Notes: generated by a model from the sequence alone, not told the origin. Shown: positions 17,950 through 28,597, counted from the first letter of the stretch. The stretch: 64,000 bases of DNA from Longimicrobium sp. (GCF_036388275.1 NZ_DASVSF010000002.1:343008-407007); one strand, 5' to 3'. Made by a program: numbers and translations.

Positions 17950-18969
17950 TCAGCGGGCGCGGAAGGGCCCTGATCTAGCGGGCACCCACCGGTGCAGGTT
18001 GGCCAGCACCTGCACGGGGCGCGTAAGGGCGTCGTCCAGATAGCCGAGGGCGCGCTTCATCTCGATGTCGCGCTGCATGCGGTTGCGGATGCGGTCCAGC
18101 GCCATCGCGCGGCGGGCGCCCAGCTGGCGCGCGTACCAGAACGCATTCGACGGCACCGGAAAGTCGCTTCCGTGCAGCATCCGCGGCGCAAAGTCCGGGT
18201 CGCGCGCAAAGCGGGGTAGGTGCGCGAAGCGCGGCGGGTTGGCCATTCCCGAGTTGTCGATCCACAGGTGCGGAAACTCCCCCAGCATCGTCCGCAGCAG
18301 CGGCACCTGGTCGCGATCCCCGGCGTAGGAGACGGGCACGCCGCAGTGCGCCACGATCATCCGCACCCCCAGGCGCAGCGGCGGGAGGATGCGGCGCAGG
18401 TCCTTGAGCGCGGGATTCACCTCCGCGAAGGTGTTTTCCGACCCCCCCGAGTGGACGAGGATGGGGATGCCCGTTTCCGCCAGCCGCCGGTAGAACGGGC
18501 CAAGCGCCGGGTCTGCCGGGTCGATGCCCTGCGTGGCGGGAAGCCACTTGATGAGCACGGCCCCGCCCTCGATGCACTCCTCCAGCCGCTCCATCGCGTC
18601 CGCCCTGTGTGGGTTGATGGACGGGCCGGGGAGCAGCTGCGGATACCGGCGGCAGACCTCGAACACCCAGCTGGGCGGGATGAACATCTGCGACCTGGCC
18701 CGGTCCAGCGCACCCACCCGGTCGTACACCCCGTCGAACCCCAGCACCACCGCGTGCGTCAGCTCGCTGCGGCGTACGCGGTCCGCCACGTCCGCGGCCC
18801 AGTCCGCATCGGCCGACTCGCGCATCTGCCGCGCGTTGATCCCGTGCCGCAGCTTCAGCAGGCGAAAGCTCATCCGCCGCATGAACAGGGGAGACACCCA
18901 GCAGCCGGAGCCGTTGGTGCCCACCCCGGCCAGGTGCACGTGGATGTCGATGCTGGGCGATTCGCTCAT
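17950..18969 (-). CDS. Amidohydrolase family (amidohydro-rel) metal-dependent hydrolase
   Basis: 339 residues. ATG 18969 overlaps the previous gene stop by ATGA. The TIM-barrel metal motifs are present: H-x-H in 'SIDIHVHL' near the N-terminus, Lys in 'GAVLIKWLPATQG', His in 'IPILVHSGGS', His in 'MIVAHCGVP', and Asp in 'RMLHGSDFPVP'. This is the Amidohydro_2 type, which includes decarboxylases and lactonases such as ACMSD and 2-pyrone-4,6-dicarboxylate hydrolase. The actual substrate cannot be read from sequence. Third gene of an overlapping operon with NDH-2 and an alpha/beta hydrolase. Confidence 0.85.
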   Translation of the reverse strand: MSESPSIDIHVHLAGVGTNGSGCWVSPLFMRRMSFRLLKLRHGINARQMRESADADWAADVADRVRRSELTHAVVLGFDGVYDRVGALDRARSQMFIPPSWVFEVCRRYPQLLPGPSINPHRADAMERLEECIEGGAVLIKWLPATQGIDPADPALGPFYRRLAETGIPILVHSGGSENTFAEVNPALKDLRRILPPLRLGVRMIVAHCGVPVSYAGDRDQVPLLRTMLGEFPHLWIDNSGMANPPRFAHLPRFARDPDFAPRMLHGSDFPVPSNAFWYARQLGARRAMALDRIRNRMQRDIEMKRALGYLDDALTRPVQVLANLHRWVPARSGPFRAR

Positions 18970-19853
18970 GCGGCGGCGAGCTGGTGCTGGCCGATCCACC
19001 GGACCACGCGTTCGATGGTCAGGCGATGGAAGGGAAGCGTGTAATGCGACACGCCGCGAAGCGACAGCAATTCCGCGCCCGGGATGCGCGCGGCCAGCCG
19101 CGCCCCCTGCGCGTGCGGGACGATCCAGTCGCCGTCGCTGTACACCAGCAGCGTGGGATGGGTGATGGTGCCCGCGCGGGCCTCCAGGTCCAGTTCCGCG
19201 AGCAGCCGCTGGACGGCGGCCACGTAGCTCCACGCGCGGCCGTCGTCGTCCACGCGGCGGAACGGGTAGGAGGCGCGCTTCACCGGGCCGAAGGCGGGCA
19301 CCAGTCCCCACCATCCATAGTGCCGGCGCTGCGCCAGCGTATCGAGGCGAAAGAACCCCCGCAGCTCTCCCGCCACCGTCCGCGCGCCGATCCGCACGTC
19401 CACCGGCGAGGAAAGGATCGCGGCGGAGGCGGCGCGCTGAAGAGACCCGGAGGCGAGCGCATCCAGCATCAGCGATCCCCCCAGGCTGTGCCCGACCACG
19501 TGAAGCGGCAGCGGCGGCCGTCCGCGCTCCGCCTGGTCCGCCGCGGCCGCGATGGCGGTGCGGACGGAGCCCGGCGCGAACACGGTGGTGCTGGCGCAGC
19601 CGTGCCCGTCCACGTCGAACGAGAACACCTCAGCGCCGCTGGCCAGCAGGGCGCCGAACAATTCCAGCAGCGGAAACAGGGCGTCGTTCCCCGCCCCGTG
19701 GGCGACGAGAACGCGCGCGGTGGGCGCGCCGGGCGGAACCAGCCGCACGGCGCACGCCTCGCCCCGCGCCTCGACGCGAGGATACCGCGTGGCGTGGACG
19801 GTGGCGCCCAGCCGCGCGGCCCAGTCGGCCAGCCGCTCCGCGTAGCCCTTCAT
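18966..19853 (-). CDS. Alpha/beta hydrolase
   Basis: 295 residues from ATG 19853, which overlaps the NDH-2 stop by four bases. Oxyanion region 'RVLVAHGAGNDAL', nucleophile elbow 'LHVVGHSLGGSLML' (G-H-S-L-G, catalytic Ser), acidic residue in 'LLVYSDGDWIVPH', and catalytic His in 'LSLRGVSHYTLPFH' appear in the expected order. Serine esterase or lipase-like activity is expected in the cytoplasm (no signal peptide). The tight overlap with its neighbours suggests a joint pathway, but the substrate is unknown. Confidence 0.87.
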   Translation of the reverse strand: MKGYAERLADWAARLGATVHATRYPRVEARGEACAVRLVPPGAPTARVLVAHGAGNDALFPLLELFGALLASGAEVFSFDVDGHGCASTTVFAPGSVRTAIAAAADQAERGRPPLPLHVVGHSLGGSLMLDALASGSLQRAASAAILSSPVDVRIGARTVAGELRGFFRLDTLAQRRHYGWWGLVPAFGPVKRASYPFRRVDDDGRAWSYVAAVQRLLAELDLEARAGTITHPTLLVYSDGDWIVPHAQGARLAARIPGAELLSLRGVSHYTLPFHRLTIERVVRWIGQHQLAAA

Positions 19854-21304
19854 CCGGCGGGCGGGGACGAGCCCTGGGCGCGGTCGCCGCCCATCCACCC
19901 GGTGCCCTCCGCGTCCGCCGGCGCCACCTGCCCCTGCGCCGCAGCCACGGCGGCGTCGCGCGCGGCCGGGCGTCCTTCTGAGAGCGGCCGCTGTGCTCGA
20001 TCAACCGTCCCCAGCGGCTTTCCGGGTGGGGCGAGCTCCGACCCCACCTCGCCGGTGATCAGCCGGGCGCCGCGCTGCCAGGTGAGATAGCTCCACGCCC
20101 ACTGCACCATCACCAGCAGCCGGTTGCGGAAGCCGATCAGAAAGAAGATGTGGACGAACAGCCAGGCGAGCCACGCGAACCATCCTTCGACCTGCACCTG
20201 GTGCGCCTGCAGCACCGCCTTGCGCCGGCCGATCGTAGCCATGCTCCCCTTGTCGACGTAGCGGAAGGGCCGGCGCTCTTCGCCGCGCAGCGTAGCGCGG
20301 ATGTTTCGCGCCACGTGCCGCCCCTGCTGTAGCGCGACGGGGCCGACGCCGGGAAGCAGATTGCCGCGCTTGTCCCGCAGGTGCGCCAGGTCACCGATGA
20401 CGAACAACTCCGGGTGGCCGGGGACGGACAGGTCGGGCTGCACCATCACCCGGCCGACCGGGTCCGTCGGCACGCCCAGCATCTTTCCCAGCGGTGACGC
20501 CGTGACGCCGGCCGCCCAGACCACGTTGCGGGTGCGGATGCACTCGTCGCCGATGTACACGGCGTCGGGCTCGATGCGCGTGACGATGGAGCCCGTGCGC
20601 ACCTCGACGCCGATGTGCTCCAGGGCGCGCCGCGCATAGTCGCTGAGGCCCTCCTCGTACGCCGCCAGCACGCGCGGCCCGCCTTCCAGCAGGATCACGC
20701 GGGCGGTGGACGTGTCGATGTTGCGGAAGTCGCGCACGAGCGAGCGGCGGGCGGTCTCGGCCATCGCCCCCGCCATCTCCACCCCCGTGGGCCCGGCGCC
20801 GATGACCACGAAGGTGAGCAGGTCCCGCCGCTCCTGCGGGTCCGTGGCGGCTTCGGCGGCCTCGAAGGCCAGCAGAAAGCGGCGGCGGATCTCCGTGGCG
20901 TCCTCCACCGTCTTCAGGCCCGGCGCCAGCGGCTCCCACTCGGGGTGGCCGAAGTAGGCGTGCGTGGCGCCCGTGGCCACCACCAGGTAGTCGTAGTCCA
21001 GCGTGCGCCCGTCCGCCAGGCACACCTTGCGCTCGTCGAGGTCGAAGCCGGTGACCTCCGCCATCAGCACCTCGGTGGCGCGGCTGTGGCGCAGGATCAG
21101 GCGGATGGGCGCCGCGATGTCGGCGGGCGACAGCGTGGCCGTGGCCACCTGGTAGAGCAGCGGCTGAAAGAGGTGGTGGTTGCGCCGGTCGACGAGCGTG
21201 GCGCTGACGGGCACGTTGCGCAGCGCGCGCGCCGCCGAAAGGCCGCCGAACCCGCCGCCCACGATCACCACGTGCGGCACCCTGAACACCCGCGTCGAAC
21301 TCAT
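19850..21304 (-). CDS. ndh: Type II NADH dehydrogenase (NDH-2)
   Basis: 484 residues from ATG 21304 (AAAGG nine bases upstream; a further ATG near 21337 is possible). The FAD-binding 'HVVIVGGGFGGLSAARAL' lies at the N-terminus, followed by 'HLFQPLLYQVATATLSPADI', a second dinucleotide fold 'FVVIGAGPTGVEMAGAMAE' for NADH, and 'LFVIGDLAHL' contacting FAD. The C-terminal 'LFVHIFFLIGFRNRLLVMVQ' anchors it to the membrane. It transfers electrons from NADH to quinone without pumping protons. A ~60-residue Ala-rich tail extends past the usual end. First gene of a three-gene overlapping operon. Confidence 0.93.
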   Translation of the reverse strand: MSSTRVFRVPHVVIVGGGFGGLSAARALRNVPVSATLVDRRNHHLFQPLLYQVATATLSPADIAAPIRLILRHSRATEVLMAEVTGFDLDERKVCLADGRTLDYDYLVVATGATHAYFGHPEWEPLAPGLKTVEDATEIRRRFLLAFEAAEAATDPQERRDLLTFVVIGAGPTGVEMAGAMAETARRSLVRDFRNIDTSTARVILLEGGPRVLAAYEEGLSDYARRALEHIGVEVRTGSIVTRIEPDAVYIGDECIRTRNVVWAAGVTASPLGKMLGVPTDPVGRVMVQPDLSVPGHPELFVIGDLAHLRDKRGNLLPGVGPVALQQGRHVARNIRATLRGEERRPFRYVDKGSMATIGRRKAVLQAHQVQVEGWFAWLAWLFVHIFFLIGFRNRLLVMVQWAWSYLTWQRGARLITGEVGSELAPPGKPLGTVDRAQRPLSEGRPAARDAAVAAAQGQVAPADAEGTGWMGGDRAQGSSPPAG

Positions 21305-21386
21305 CTCCGTAGACCTTTGCACCGTTGTCGTCGCCATGCTCCGGCGAGAACGATACCGCCTGCGGGGCACGCCCGAAACGGGTCTC

Positions 21387-21415
21387 TTGACCCGGGCCTG
21401 GCCAGGGGGTAGCAT
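21387..21415 (+). promoter_or_regulatory. Predicted sigma-70 promoter for the small gene at 21462
   Basis: TTGACC (21387-21392), 17-bp spacer, TAGCAT (21410-21415); predicted start of transcription near 21422. It reads away from NDH-2 towards the small plus-strand gene. Confidence 0.5.
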
Positions 21416-21461
21416 CCCGTTTCCGGGAGTTTTTCGCATTCGGCCAGGCGTGCAGATCAGT

Positions 21462-21770
21462 ATGATGGGAAACGGCGTAGACGGCGCGGAGGGCGCTCTC
21501 ATTCCGCCCACGCGCGACGATGCGCTGGCGTTCCTGGCCCGCGCCATTGGGCCGGACCGCGCCGCGTCGACGTGGGTGCGCGCCGTTGCCGCCGCGCGAG
21601 TGGGTTCGCCAGGGGGCGAGCTCAGCGTGGACGAGATGCTGAAGGTGGCGGAGCGCCTGGCGGCCGAGCCCGGGGTGGTGGGGGTGATCGGCACGTCGCT
21701 GGTGGTGCGGCTGCGGACGTACCGGCTGATGGCGTCCACGCAATCCGAGCGAGGGAAGCCGCGGGATTGA
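21462..21770 (+). CDS. Small hypothetical protein
   Basis: 102 residues from tandem ATGs at 21462/21465 (a GTG at 21450 is also possible). The predicted promoter ~50 bases upstream supports a real gene. The sequence is Ala-rich and helical ('RDDALAFLARAIGPDRAAST', then 'DEMLKVAERLAAEPGVVGVI'), without signal peptide or membrane span. No family recognised. Confidence 0.5.
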   Translation: MMGNGVDGAEGALIPPTRDDALAFLARAIGPDRAASTWVRAVAAARVGSPGGELSVDEMLKVAERLAAEPGVVGVIGTSLVVRLRTYRLMASTQSERGKPRD

Positions 21771-22750
21771 GGGCCGACCGAGGGGCGGGGGGTGGCAGGG
21801 AATCGGAGTTTAGGCTGGCCACCGTTGAGGGATCGGGCGTTCGACTGACGTTGGCGCATGCCGCGGGTGGCCCCTCCCCCGGCCCCTCCCCCGGCAAACT
21901 GCGCCGGGAGAGGGGGGAACTTCGGTGGGGGTCGACTGGCTGCCTCGCATGCCGCGAGAGCCCCCTCCCCCCGGCCCCCTTCCCCCGCTGCGCAGGGGAG
22001 GGGGAGACCTGAACTGCGCTTCGGCCGGGCTCACGCACTCTACAGCAACGAGGGCGAGGAACGGTGCGCTTCGGGAGTCGCGGCGCATGCCTCTGGCCGC
22101 CCTCTCTCCCCGGCCCTCTCCCCCGCAAGCGGGGGAAAGGGAGAATTCGATCGCGCTCGGGCCGGCGTCGTGCACTCGACTGCGCGTGCAGTCCGCGAAG
22201 GCGGACTTTGGGCCGTCGTTGCCGCGACTTCAGTCGCCCCAGCGAGGTCGGGGCCTCCACCAGGGCCCGACCTCGCCTCGAACCCGAAGTGTACCCTCTC
22301 TCCCACGCTGTTTGTGGGAGAGGGTGGCACGCGTGTCAGCGCGGCCGGGTGAGGGCCCCACGGCAGCCGAGGCCTCGGCTACGGTGACCGCTGCCGCGCC
22401 CGGGCTTGTTTCCCTTCCGCGGCCAGATCCTTCGGCCCGCGTCGTCTGTGCTACGGGCTGATCGGGTGCGATTGGGCCTCAGGATGACAAACCATGGCGC
22501 TGCAACGCGTTGTGGCGACGCACCGGGCTGGCTCCCTTCCCCCGCGCAGTTTGCGGGGGAAGGGTTGGGGATGGGGGGCGCCGGCCCGAGCACCGGCCCT
22601 GCCTGGCCACACCTGGACCCAAAGTGTCGTGACCTCCCGTTAGCCCGAAACGCGAGGGCGCGGAGGAAACAACCACGTGACGCGGCGGGTATGCCGATTG
22701 CCCCCCGATGACGGGGCAGACGCCTGACTCACGTGGTACCCCGCGGAAGT
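21771..22750. repeat. Cluster of modular intergenic repeats (families A, B, D)
   Basis: About 980 bases without a credible gene. Family A: G+C-rich palindromes of the form CCCTCTCCCCCGC-AA-GCGGGGG, at ~21885-21915, ~21980-22010, 22114-22142, ~22298-22326 and 22534-22564 (CCCTTCCCCCGC with GCGGGGGAAGGG). Family B: a hairpin with arms AGTCCGC / GCGGACT at ~22188-22240. Family D, reversed: 'AGATCCTTCGGCC' to 'GGGCCTCAGGATGACA' at ~22405-22490. The same modules recur at 30.2, 31.8, 42.5-43, 47-48.3 and 58.7-59.1 kb. Long open frames across it change with the repeats and look non-coding. Confidence 0.8.
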
Positions 22751-24007
22751 ATGCGCAACACCTTCTTTCTCCTTCGCCGCGCCGGCGTGCTGGCGCTCGC
22801 GGCGGCGGGCGTGGCGGCCGCCTCGGCACCGCCGGCCGACGCGCAGCAGCGTCCGCGCCGCCGCGCCGAGGAGCCCGTCGCGCCCACGCGGCGGCCCCCG
22901 ACCGCGCGCCCGGCCGACGCGGCTCCGCAGGCGCAGAACCCGCTCGCCCGCGTGCGGTCGCGTTCGCTGGCGCGGGGCGGCTACGCGGTGGTGGTGGACC
23001 TGGACGCCAACCGCCTGTACTTCGCGCGCGGGCGGCGGGTGCTGTGGTCCGCTCCCGTGGGCACCGGCACCGGGCTTCGGCTGGAGCACGACCGCGGCGA
23101 GTGGGATTTCGCCACGCCCAATGGCACCTTTCACGTCACCCACAAGCAGGTGGAGCCGGACTGGATCGCCCCGGACTGGTACTTCATCGAGAACGGGCTG
23201 CGCGTGCCGCCGCCCAACTCCGACGCACGCCGCTTTCCACGCGGACTGGGCTCGGCCGGCGTGTTCATCGGCCAGGGGCTGGCCGTCCACGGCACCGACA
23301 AGCCCGAGCTGCTGGGCCAGCGCGTTTCGCACGGCTGCATCCGCCTGAGCAACGCCGACGCCCTGCGCCTGTTCCACAACGTGCAGGTGGGCACCGAGAT
23401 CGTCATGGTCGGCGGGCGGAACGCCGCGCCGGCCGCGCCGCCCCGGCAGACCCCCTCTACCACCACGCGCCGCACGGGGGCCAACGGCGAGCGGATCCCG
23501 CCTCCGCGCGACCCGTTCACCGTGGAGCTGGAGGAGCAGGAGACGTACGACTTGCTGGACCGCCTGGACGACGAGCTGTTCGCCGCCGTGGCCGCCCGCG
23601 GCGCGCAGACGCGCTGGCCCCAGGTGGCCAGCGTGCTCCTTCTGCGCGGCGTCAAGGAGGGCGATGACGAGGCGCTTGCCGGGCTGCTGGAGCGCTTCCC
23701 AGACCTGGGCACGGGTGCGCTTCGGGAAGAATACGCCACCTTCGTCACCGACGCCTTCGCACAGGGCGCGCTGCGCACCCTGGCGGTGATGGCCAACCTG
23801 GACCGCCCCACGCGCGCAGTGGTGGCCCGCGCCATCGTGGACGGCAGCCTGGCGCTGTTTCCCGGCGACGTGAACACCGCCGCCGCGCCGTGGCCCACGC
23901 GGCGCGCGCCACGCGAAGTGCTGCGCCGCGCCTCGCAGCGGTCGTGGGATGCGCTGGCCTCGGCGGAGCAGGCGTATCGCGAGCGCAACGGCTTGGCGGT
24001 GCGCTGA
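22751..24007 (+). CDS. L,D-transpeptidase (YkuD domain)
   Basis: 418 residues from ATG 22751. Signal peptide MRNTFFLLRRAGVLALAAAG to ~residue 33, then a Pro/Arg-rich linker. The YkuD catalytic domain (~75-225) contains 'AVHGTDKPELLGQRVSHGCI': His194 and catalytic Cys196 of the S-H-G-C-I-R motif. It should make 3-3 cross-links in peptidoglycan or attach proteins to it, in the periplasm. The C-terminal ~190 residues (after a Thr/Arg-rich spacer) are an additional helical domain I do not recognise. Length is greater than most single-domain members. Confidence 0.92.
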   Translation: MRNTFFLLRRAGVLALAAAGVAAASAPPADAQQRPRRRAEEPVAPTRRPPTARPADAAPQAQNPLARVRSRSLARGGYAVVVDLDANRLYFARGRRVLWSAPVGTGTGLRLEHDRGEWDFATPNGTFHVTHKQVEPDWIAPDWYFIENGLRVPPPNSDARRFPRGLGSAGVFIGQGLAVHGTDKPELLGQRVSHGCIRLSNADALRLFHNVQVGTEIVMVGGRNAAPAAPPRQTPSTTTRRTGANGERIPPPRDPFTVELEEQETYDLLDRLDDELFAAVAARGAQTRWPQVASVLLLRGVKEGDDEALAGLLERFPDLGTGALREEYATFVTDAFAQGALRTLAVMANLDRPTRAVVARAIVDGSLALFPGDVNTAAAPWPTRRAPREVLRRASQRSWDALASAEQAYRERNGLAVR

Positions 24008-24031
24008 GGGGCGGGCGATGGAGAATGGCGG

Positions 24032-24066
24032 GCGCTCCGGGGTGTCGCATCCCGGGGCGCTCGTTC
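24032..24066 (+). terminator. Probable terminator of the L,D-transpeptidase gene
   Basis: GCGCTCCGGG (24032-24041) and CCCGGGGCGC (24051-24060) form a near-perfect hairpin followed by TCGTTCGTTTG. Confidence 0.55.
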
Positions 24067-24112
24067 GTTTGTATCCCTGCCCCCCCGGAACGTGACCCTT
24101 GGAGATCGACCT

Positions 24113-24562
24113 ATGAAAAGAATTCTGTCCGCGCTGCCGTTCATCCTCCTGGCCGCCTGCAGTTCGCCGTTCAGCTCGAGCGAGCCCGAGCTGAAGGTGC
24201 GCACCGACCAGGAGGAGTACGTCGCGAAACCCATCAGCTCCGTCAGCCTGGTCGGGTTCATCGTGAAGAACGAGGGCGACGAGCCCATCTACCTTCCGCA
24301 CTGCGGCGCGGTGATCGTGGCCGTCGACCGGCGTGAAGGGGGCGATTGGCGCCAGGCGTACGGCGGCGGCAGCCTCTGCCAGGCCATCAACACGAGCGGC
24401 CCCCTGGAGGTGCAGCCCGGAGACTCGGTTCGCTCGGTGGTGAGCGTGGGCGAGCCCGGCAGCTACCGCATCCGCGTCCGCGCGACCGAAAGCCGAGATT
24501 CCAACCGATTCCACGAGACGGTGTCCAACACGTTCGCTGTGGAATTCTCCCCGATGGATTGA
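24113..24562 (+). CDS. Small lipoprotein, unknown function
   Basis: 149 residues from ATG 24113 (GGAG about nine bases upstream). Signal MKRILSALPFILLAAC with lipobox L-A-A-C (Cys16). The mature domain is a beta-sandwich ('ISSVSLVGFIVKNEGDEPIY', 'GPLEVQPGDSVRSVVSVG', 'GSYRIRVRAT') resembling the 'intracellular proteinase inhibitor' or Ig-like domains that describe exceptions of the form 'KNEGDEPI'. Function unknown; probably periplasmic face of the outer membrane. Confidence 0.75.
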   Translation: MKRILSALPFILLAACSSPFSSSEPELKVRTDQEEYVAKPISSVSLVGFIVKNEGDEPIYLPHCGAVIVAVDRREGGDWRQAYGGGSLCQAINTSGPLEVQPGDSVRSVVSVGEPGSYRIRVRATESRDSNRFHETVSNTFAVEFSPMD

Positions 24563-24612
24563 TCGCCCGGAGCAGTCCTTCGCTGCTCCCGCGCTGGTAC
24601 GCGGCCTGCCTT

Positions 24613-24645
24613 CGCCTCCACTCCTAAACCCTTGGAGTGGAGGCG
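24613..24645 (+). promoter_or_regulatory. Perfect hairpin covering the ribosome-binding site of the next gene
   Basis: CGCCTCCACTCC (24613-24624) pairs perfectly with GGAGTGGAGGCG (24634-24645) across a nine-base loop. The right arm contains the SD GGAGG (24639-24643) of the gene starting at 24652, eight bases away. In RNA the SD would be fully paired, so translation may need opening by heat, a ligand or a protein. It may instead serve as a U-less terminator for the lipoprotein gene. Confidence 0.5.
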
Positions 24646-24651
24646 TTTGCA

Positions 24652-26055
<1,404 letters not shown>

Positions 26056-26068
26056 TCTCATCCGGTCC

Positions 26069-26096
26069 CGCGGACGAGCTTTCGCGCTCGTCCGCG
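26069..26096 (+). terminator. Hairpin after the erythromycin-esterase-like gene
   Basis: CGCGGACGAGC (26069-26079) pairs with GCTCGTCCGCG (26086-26096), six-base loop, no U tract. The rest of the gap to 26381 shows no clear feature. Confidence 0.55.
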
Positions 26097-26381
26097 GACC
26101 CTCCTCCGCTGCAGACACATTCAACACGAGAGATGGCGCTGGTCCCGTGAATGGTGCGTGTGACCCATTGCACGCCCTTGGCGTCGTAGGGTGCCGTGGA
26201 ACGCATGTCCCGCATGCGGCCACGGCGCCACACACCACTCCGAAGTTCCTTCCGCGCCCCATCGTTGTGCCGCAACGACTTAGCTTCCTGCCCGCCGCTG
26301 CTCCCGCCCGGAATGCCCGTTGCCTTCCCCACCGCCGAGGACGATCCACGACCCAACCCAAGACGATCGCTGAGGCACACC

Positions 26382-27983
26382 ATGAATAAATTTGACGCCG
26401 TCTTCATTGGTAGCGGCCACAACGCGCTGGTCGCCGCGGCCTACCTTGCCCGCGCCGGGCAGAGCGTGCTGGTGCTGGAGCGCAACGACCGTCCCGGCGG
26501 GCTGGTGCGCACCGACGAGCTGACGCTTCCCGGCTTCAAGCACGACACGTTTTCCGCCGCGCACCCGCTGTTCCTGACCGGCGCGGCGTACGCCGACCTG
26601 GGCCCCGAGCTGCAGGAGCGCGGGCTGCGCTACGTCAACACGGCGTACCCCACGGGCGTGTCGATGGAGGACGGGCGCACGGCCCTGTTCCCGGTGGACT
26701 TCGGGGAGGCGGTGGCGGAGTGCGAGCGCCTGGCGCCCGGCGACGGGGCCGCGTTCGCCACCATGATGCAGGAGTTCGGCGCGCACGCCGGTGACGTGTT
26801 CGGGCTGTTCAACCAGGACCTGGCCTCGGACGACGCGCGCAAAACCATCCGCCGGCTGATGGTGAACCCTGATGGCCCCGGCTTCACCGAGTTCGCCGCC
26901 GACTTCTTCACCAGCGCGCGCGACGTGCTGGAGGGCCGCTTTCGCTCCGACGTCTTTCACGCGATGGTGGCGCCCTGGGTGATGCACCTGGGCCGCACGC
27001 CCGATGGCGCCAACGGCGGGTTCTGGGTGCCGCTGACGCTGATGGCCCTGATGGGCGGCGGCATGGCCATTCCCGTCGGCGGCTCGGAGATGCTAGCCAA
27101 GTCGCTCGTCAAGCTGATCGAGGACCGCGGCGGCGTGGTGCGGTCCGGCACCCCGGTGGAGCGCATCCTGGTCAGGAACGGCCGCGCGTCCGGCGTGCTG
27201 ACCGCCCACGGTGAGGAGATCCACGCGCGCACCGTGGTCGCATCGGTAAACCCCGACCAGCTGTACCTGAAGCTGCTGGAGGGCGCCGACGTTCCCGCGC
27301 CGCTGGTCCGCCAGGCGGGCAAGTACCGCTACGGGCGCGGCTGCGTGCAGATTCAGCTGGCCCTTTCCGAGGCCCCGCGCTGGGCCGACGAGCGGATGGC
27401 CCGAACGGGTCAGCCGCACCTGACGCGCGGCATGGGCGCCACCGCCGAGCACGTGACGCAGGCGCTGAACGGCTACCTGCCCGCGAACCCCACGGTCTCC
27501 ATCGACTGCCCCACCAACCTGGACCCGTCGCGGGCGCCGGAGGGCAAGTCCATCCTGCGCATCCAGGTGCTCGAAATTCCCAACCGGCCCAAGGGCGACG
27601 CGGCGGGGACCATCGACGTGGGCGACGGCACCTGGACCGACGACCTGAAGCGCCGCTACGCCGACCGGCTGGTGGACATCGTGGGCCGCCACCTTCCGAA
27701 CGTGCCCGGCGCCATCCTGGGAATGCACGTGATCTCTCCCGGCGACATCGCGGCCTTCAGCCCCAACGCCGGCCCGGGCGACCCGTACGGCGGCTCGCAC
27801 GACGTGGCGCAGAGCTACCTGTTCCGCCCGCTGGCCGGCCAGCCCAGCCATCGCACCGTGGTGCCCAACGTGCTGATGCTGGGCGCCGCCACCTGGCCGG
27901 GGCACGGCGTAAACGGCGGATCGGGCTACATCGTGGCCCAGGAACTCCTCGGCGCCAGGAAGCCAGTCGAAGCCGCCGCCTAA
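26382..27983 (+). CDS. FAD-dependent oxidoreductase (phytoene-desaturase-like)
   Basis: 533 residues from ATG 26382 (GAGG about seven bases upstream). The Rossmann FAD motif 'DAVFIGSGHNALVAAAYLAR' is at residues ~5-25, with 'VLVLERNDRPGGLVRT' right after it. The C-terminal 'LMLGAATWPGHGVNGGSGYI' closes the FAD site. This matches the phytoene-dehydrogenase-related (CrtI/PYROXD2-like) amine-oxidase group. No carotenoid genes are nearby, so the substrate is open. Monocistronic: hairpins lie on both sides. Confidence 0.88.
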   Translation: MNKFDAVFIGSGHNALVAAAYLARAGQSVLVLERNDRPGGLVRTDELTLPGFKHDTFSAAHPLFLTGAAYADLGPELQERGLRYVNTAYPTGVSMEDGRTALFPVDFGEAVAECERLAPGDGAAFATMMQEFGAHAGDVFGLFNQDLASDDARKTIRRLMVNPDGPGFTEFAADFFTSARDVLEGRFRSDVFHAMVAPWVMHLGRTPDGANGGFWVPLTLMALMGGGMAIPVGGSEMLAKSLVKLIEDRGGVVRSGTPVERILVRNGRASGVLTAHGEEIHARTVVASVNPDQLYLKLLEGADVPAPLVRQAGKYRYGRGCVQIQLALSEAPRWADERMARTGQPHLTRGMGATAEHVTQALNGYLPANPTVSIDCPTNLDPSRAPEGKSILRIQVLEIPNRPKGDAAGTIDVGDGTWTDDLKRRYADRLVDIVGRHLPNVPGAILGMHVISPGDIAAFSPNAGPGDPYGGSHDVAQSYLFRPLAGQPSHRTVVPNVLMLGAATWPGHGVNGGSGYIVAQELLGARKPVEAAA

Positions 27984-28011
27984 AGTACCGAGCGCGGAGG
28001 GGAACCACGCA

Positions 28012-28042
28012 GGGCCGGCGGATCATCCGCCGGCCCCGTTTT
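28012..28042 (+). terminator. Rho-independent terminator
   Basis: Perfect 11-bp stem GGGCCGGCGGA (28012-28022) / TCCGCCGGCCC (28026-28036) and tail CGTTTTGC, 29 bases after the oxidoreductase stop. Confidence 0.85.
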
Positions 28043-28318
28043 GCTGCGCGCGAATGGTTCTGGTGGCGCTGACAAGGAACACGTTTTGCGTCATAACGAA
28101 AACAGCCAAATCTCCGAAGCCGATCACAGCCGAGTGGCTGCCGCCCAGGAGAATTGCCGTATCGTGCGTGCCATTTACGCCTTCCCATTCCTTGCGGGCG
28201 CGCACTGCTGTCGGGTTACGAGTTGAGCTTGTGTGCTGCGGCTGCGCTACGCGTTGCCGTTCTCGTCGGATCTCGCGAACGCGAGGCCGACATTTTCCCA
28301 CCGCCCCGGGAGGGCCCC

Positions 28319-28597
28319 ATGCGTACCAAGCTCAAGCTGAACCTGGACGAGCTCACCGTCGATTCGTTCGACACCACGAAGAACGAGGCGAAGACCGGCA
28401 CGGTGTTCGGCGAGCAGTGCACCTGCTACACCAACTGCACGTGCCCGGGCTGTCCCACCTGCGATGCGTCGTGTAACGGAACCTGCGATGCGTCGTGTAA
28501 CGGAACCTGCGACGCGTCGTGCAACGGCACCTACTACGAAAACACCTGCGTCTGCAACGACACCTACGACACCTGCATTCGCTACTACTGCGGATAA
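28319..28597 (+). CDS. Pinensin-type, Cys/Thr-rich RiPP precursor peptide 1
   Basis: 92 residues from ATG 28319 with GGGAGG five bases upstream. The leader MRTKLKLNLDELTVDSFDTT carries the 'K-L-x-L-x-x-L-x-V-x-S-F' pattern seen in pinensin-family lanthipeptide precursors. After 'GTVFGEQ' the core holds 15 Cys with many Thr/Ser ('CTCYTNCTCPGCPTC'), including three exact 8-residue repeats CDASCNGT. Such Cys + Thr/Ser spacing suits lanthionine rings or disulfides. No modifying enzyme is in the window. The C-terminus (YYENTCVCNDTYDTCIRYYCG) differs from the paralogue at 28707, and a Cys-rich tail lies out of frame just downstream. Confidence 0.8.
   Translation: MRTKLKLNLDELTVDSFDTTKNEAKTGTVFGEQCTCYTNCTCPGCPTCDASCNGTCDASCNGTCDASCNGTYYENTCVCNDTYDTCIRYYCG
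28460..28531 (+). repeat. 24-bp tandem repeat (x3) in precursor 1
   Basis: Three units at 28460-28483, 28484-28507 and 28508-28531, each encoding C-D-A-S-C-N-G-T. Units 1 and 2 are identical; unit 3 differs at synonymous third positions. Two units of the same repeat are in precursor 2 (28848-28895). The copy number appears free to expand or contract in frame. Confidence 0.9.

Noticed and set aside
21858..22711. Several open frames in both strands of the 22-kb repeat cluster
   Set aside because: They follow the palindromic repeats, change frame between repeat copies and have Pro/Arg/Gly-biased content without SD sites.
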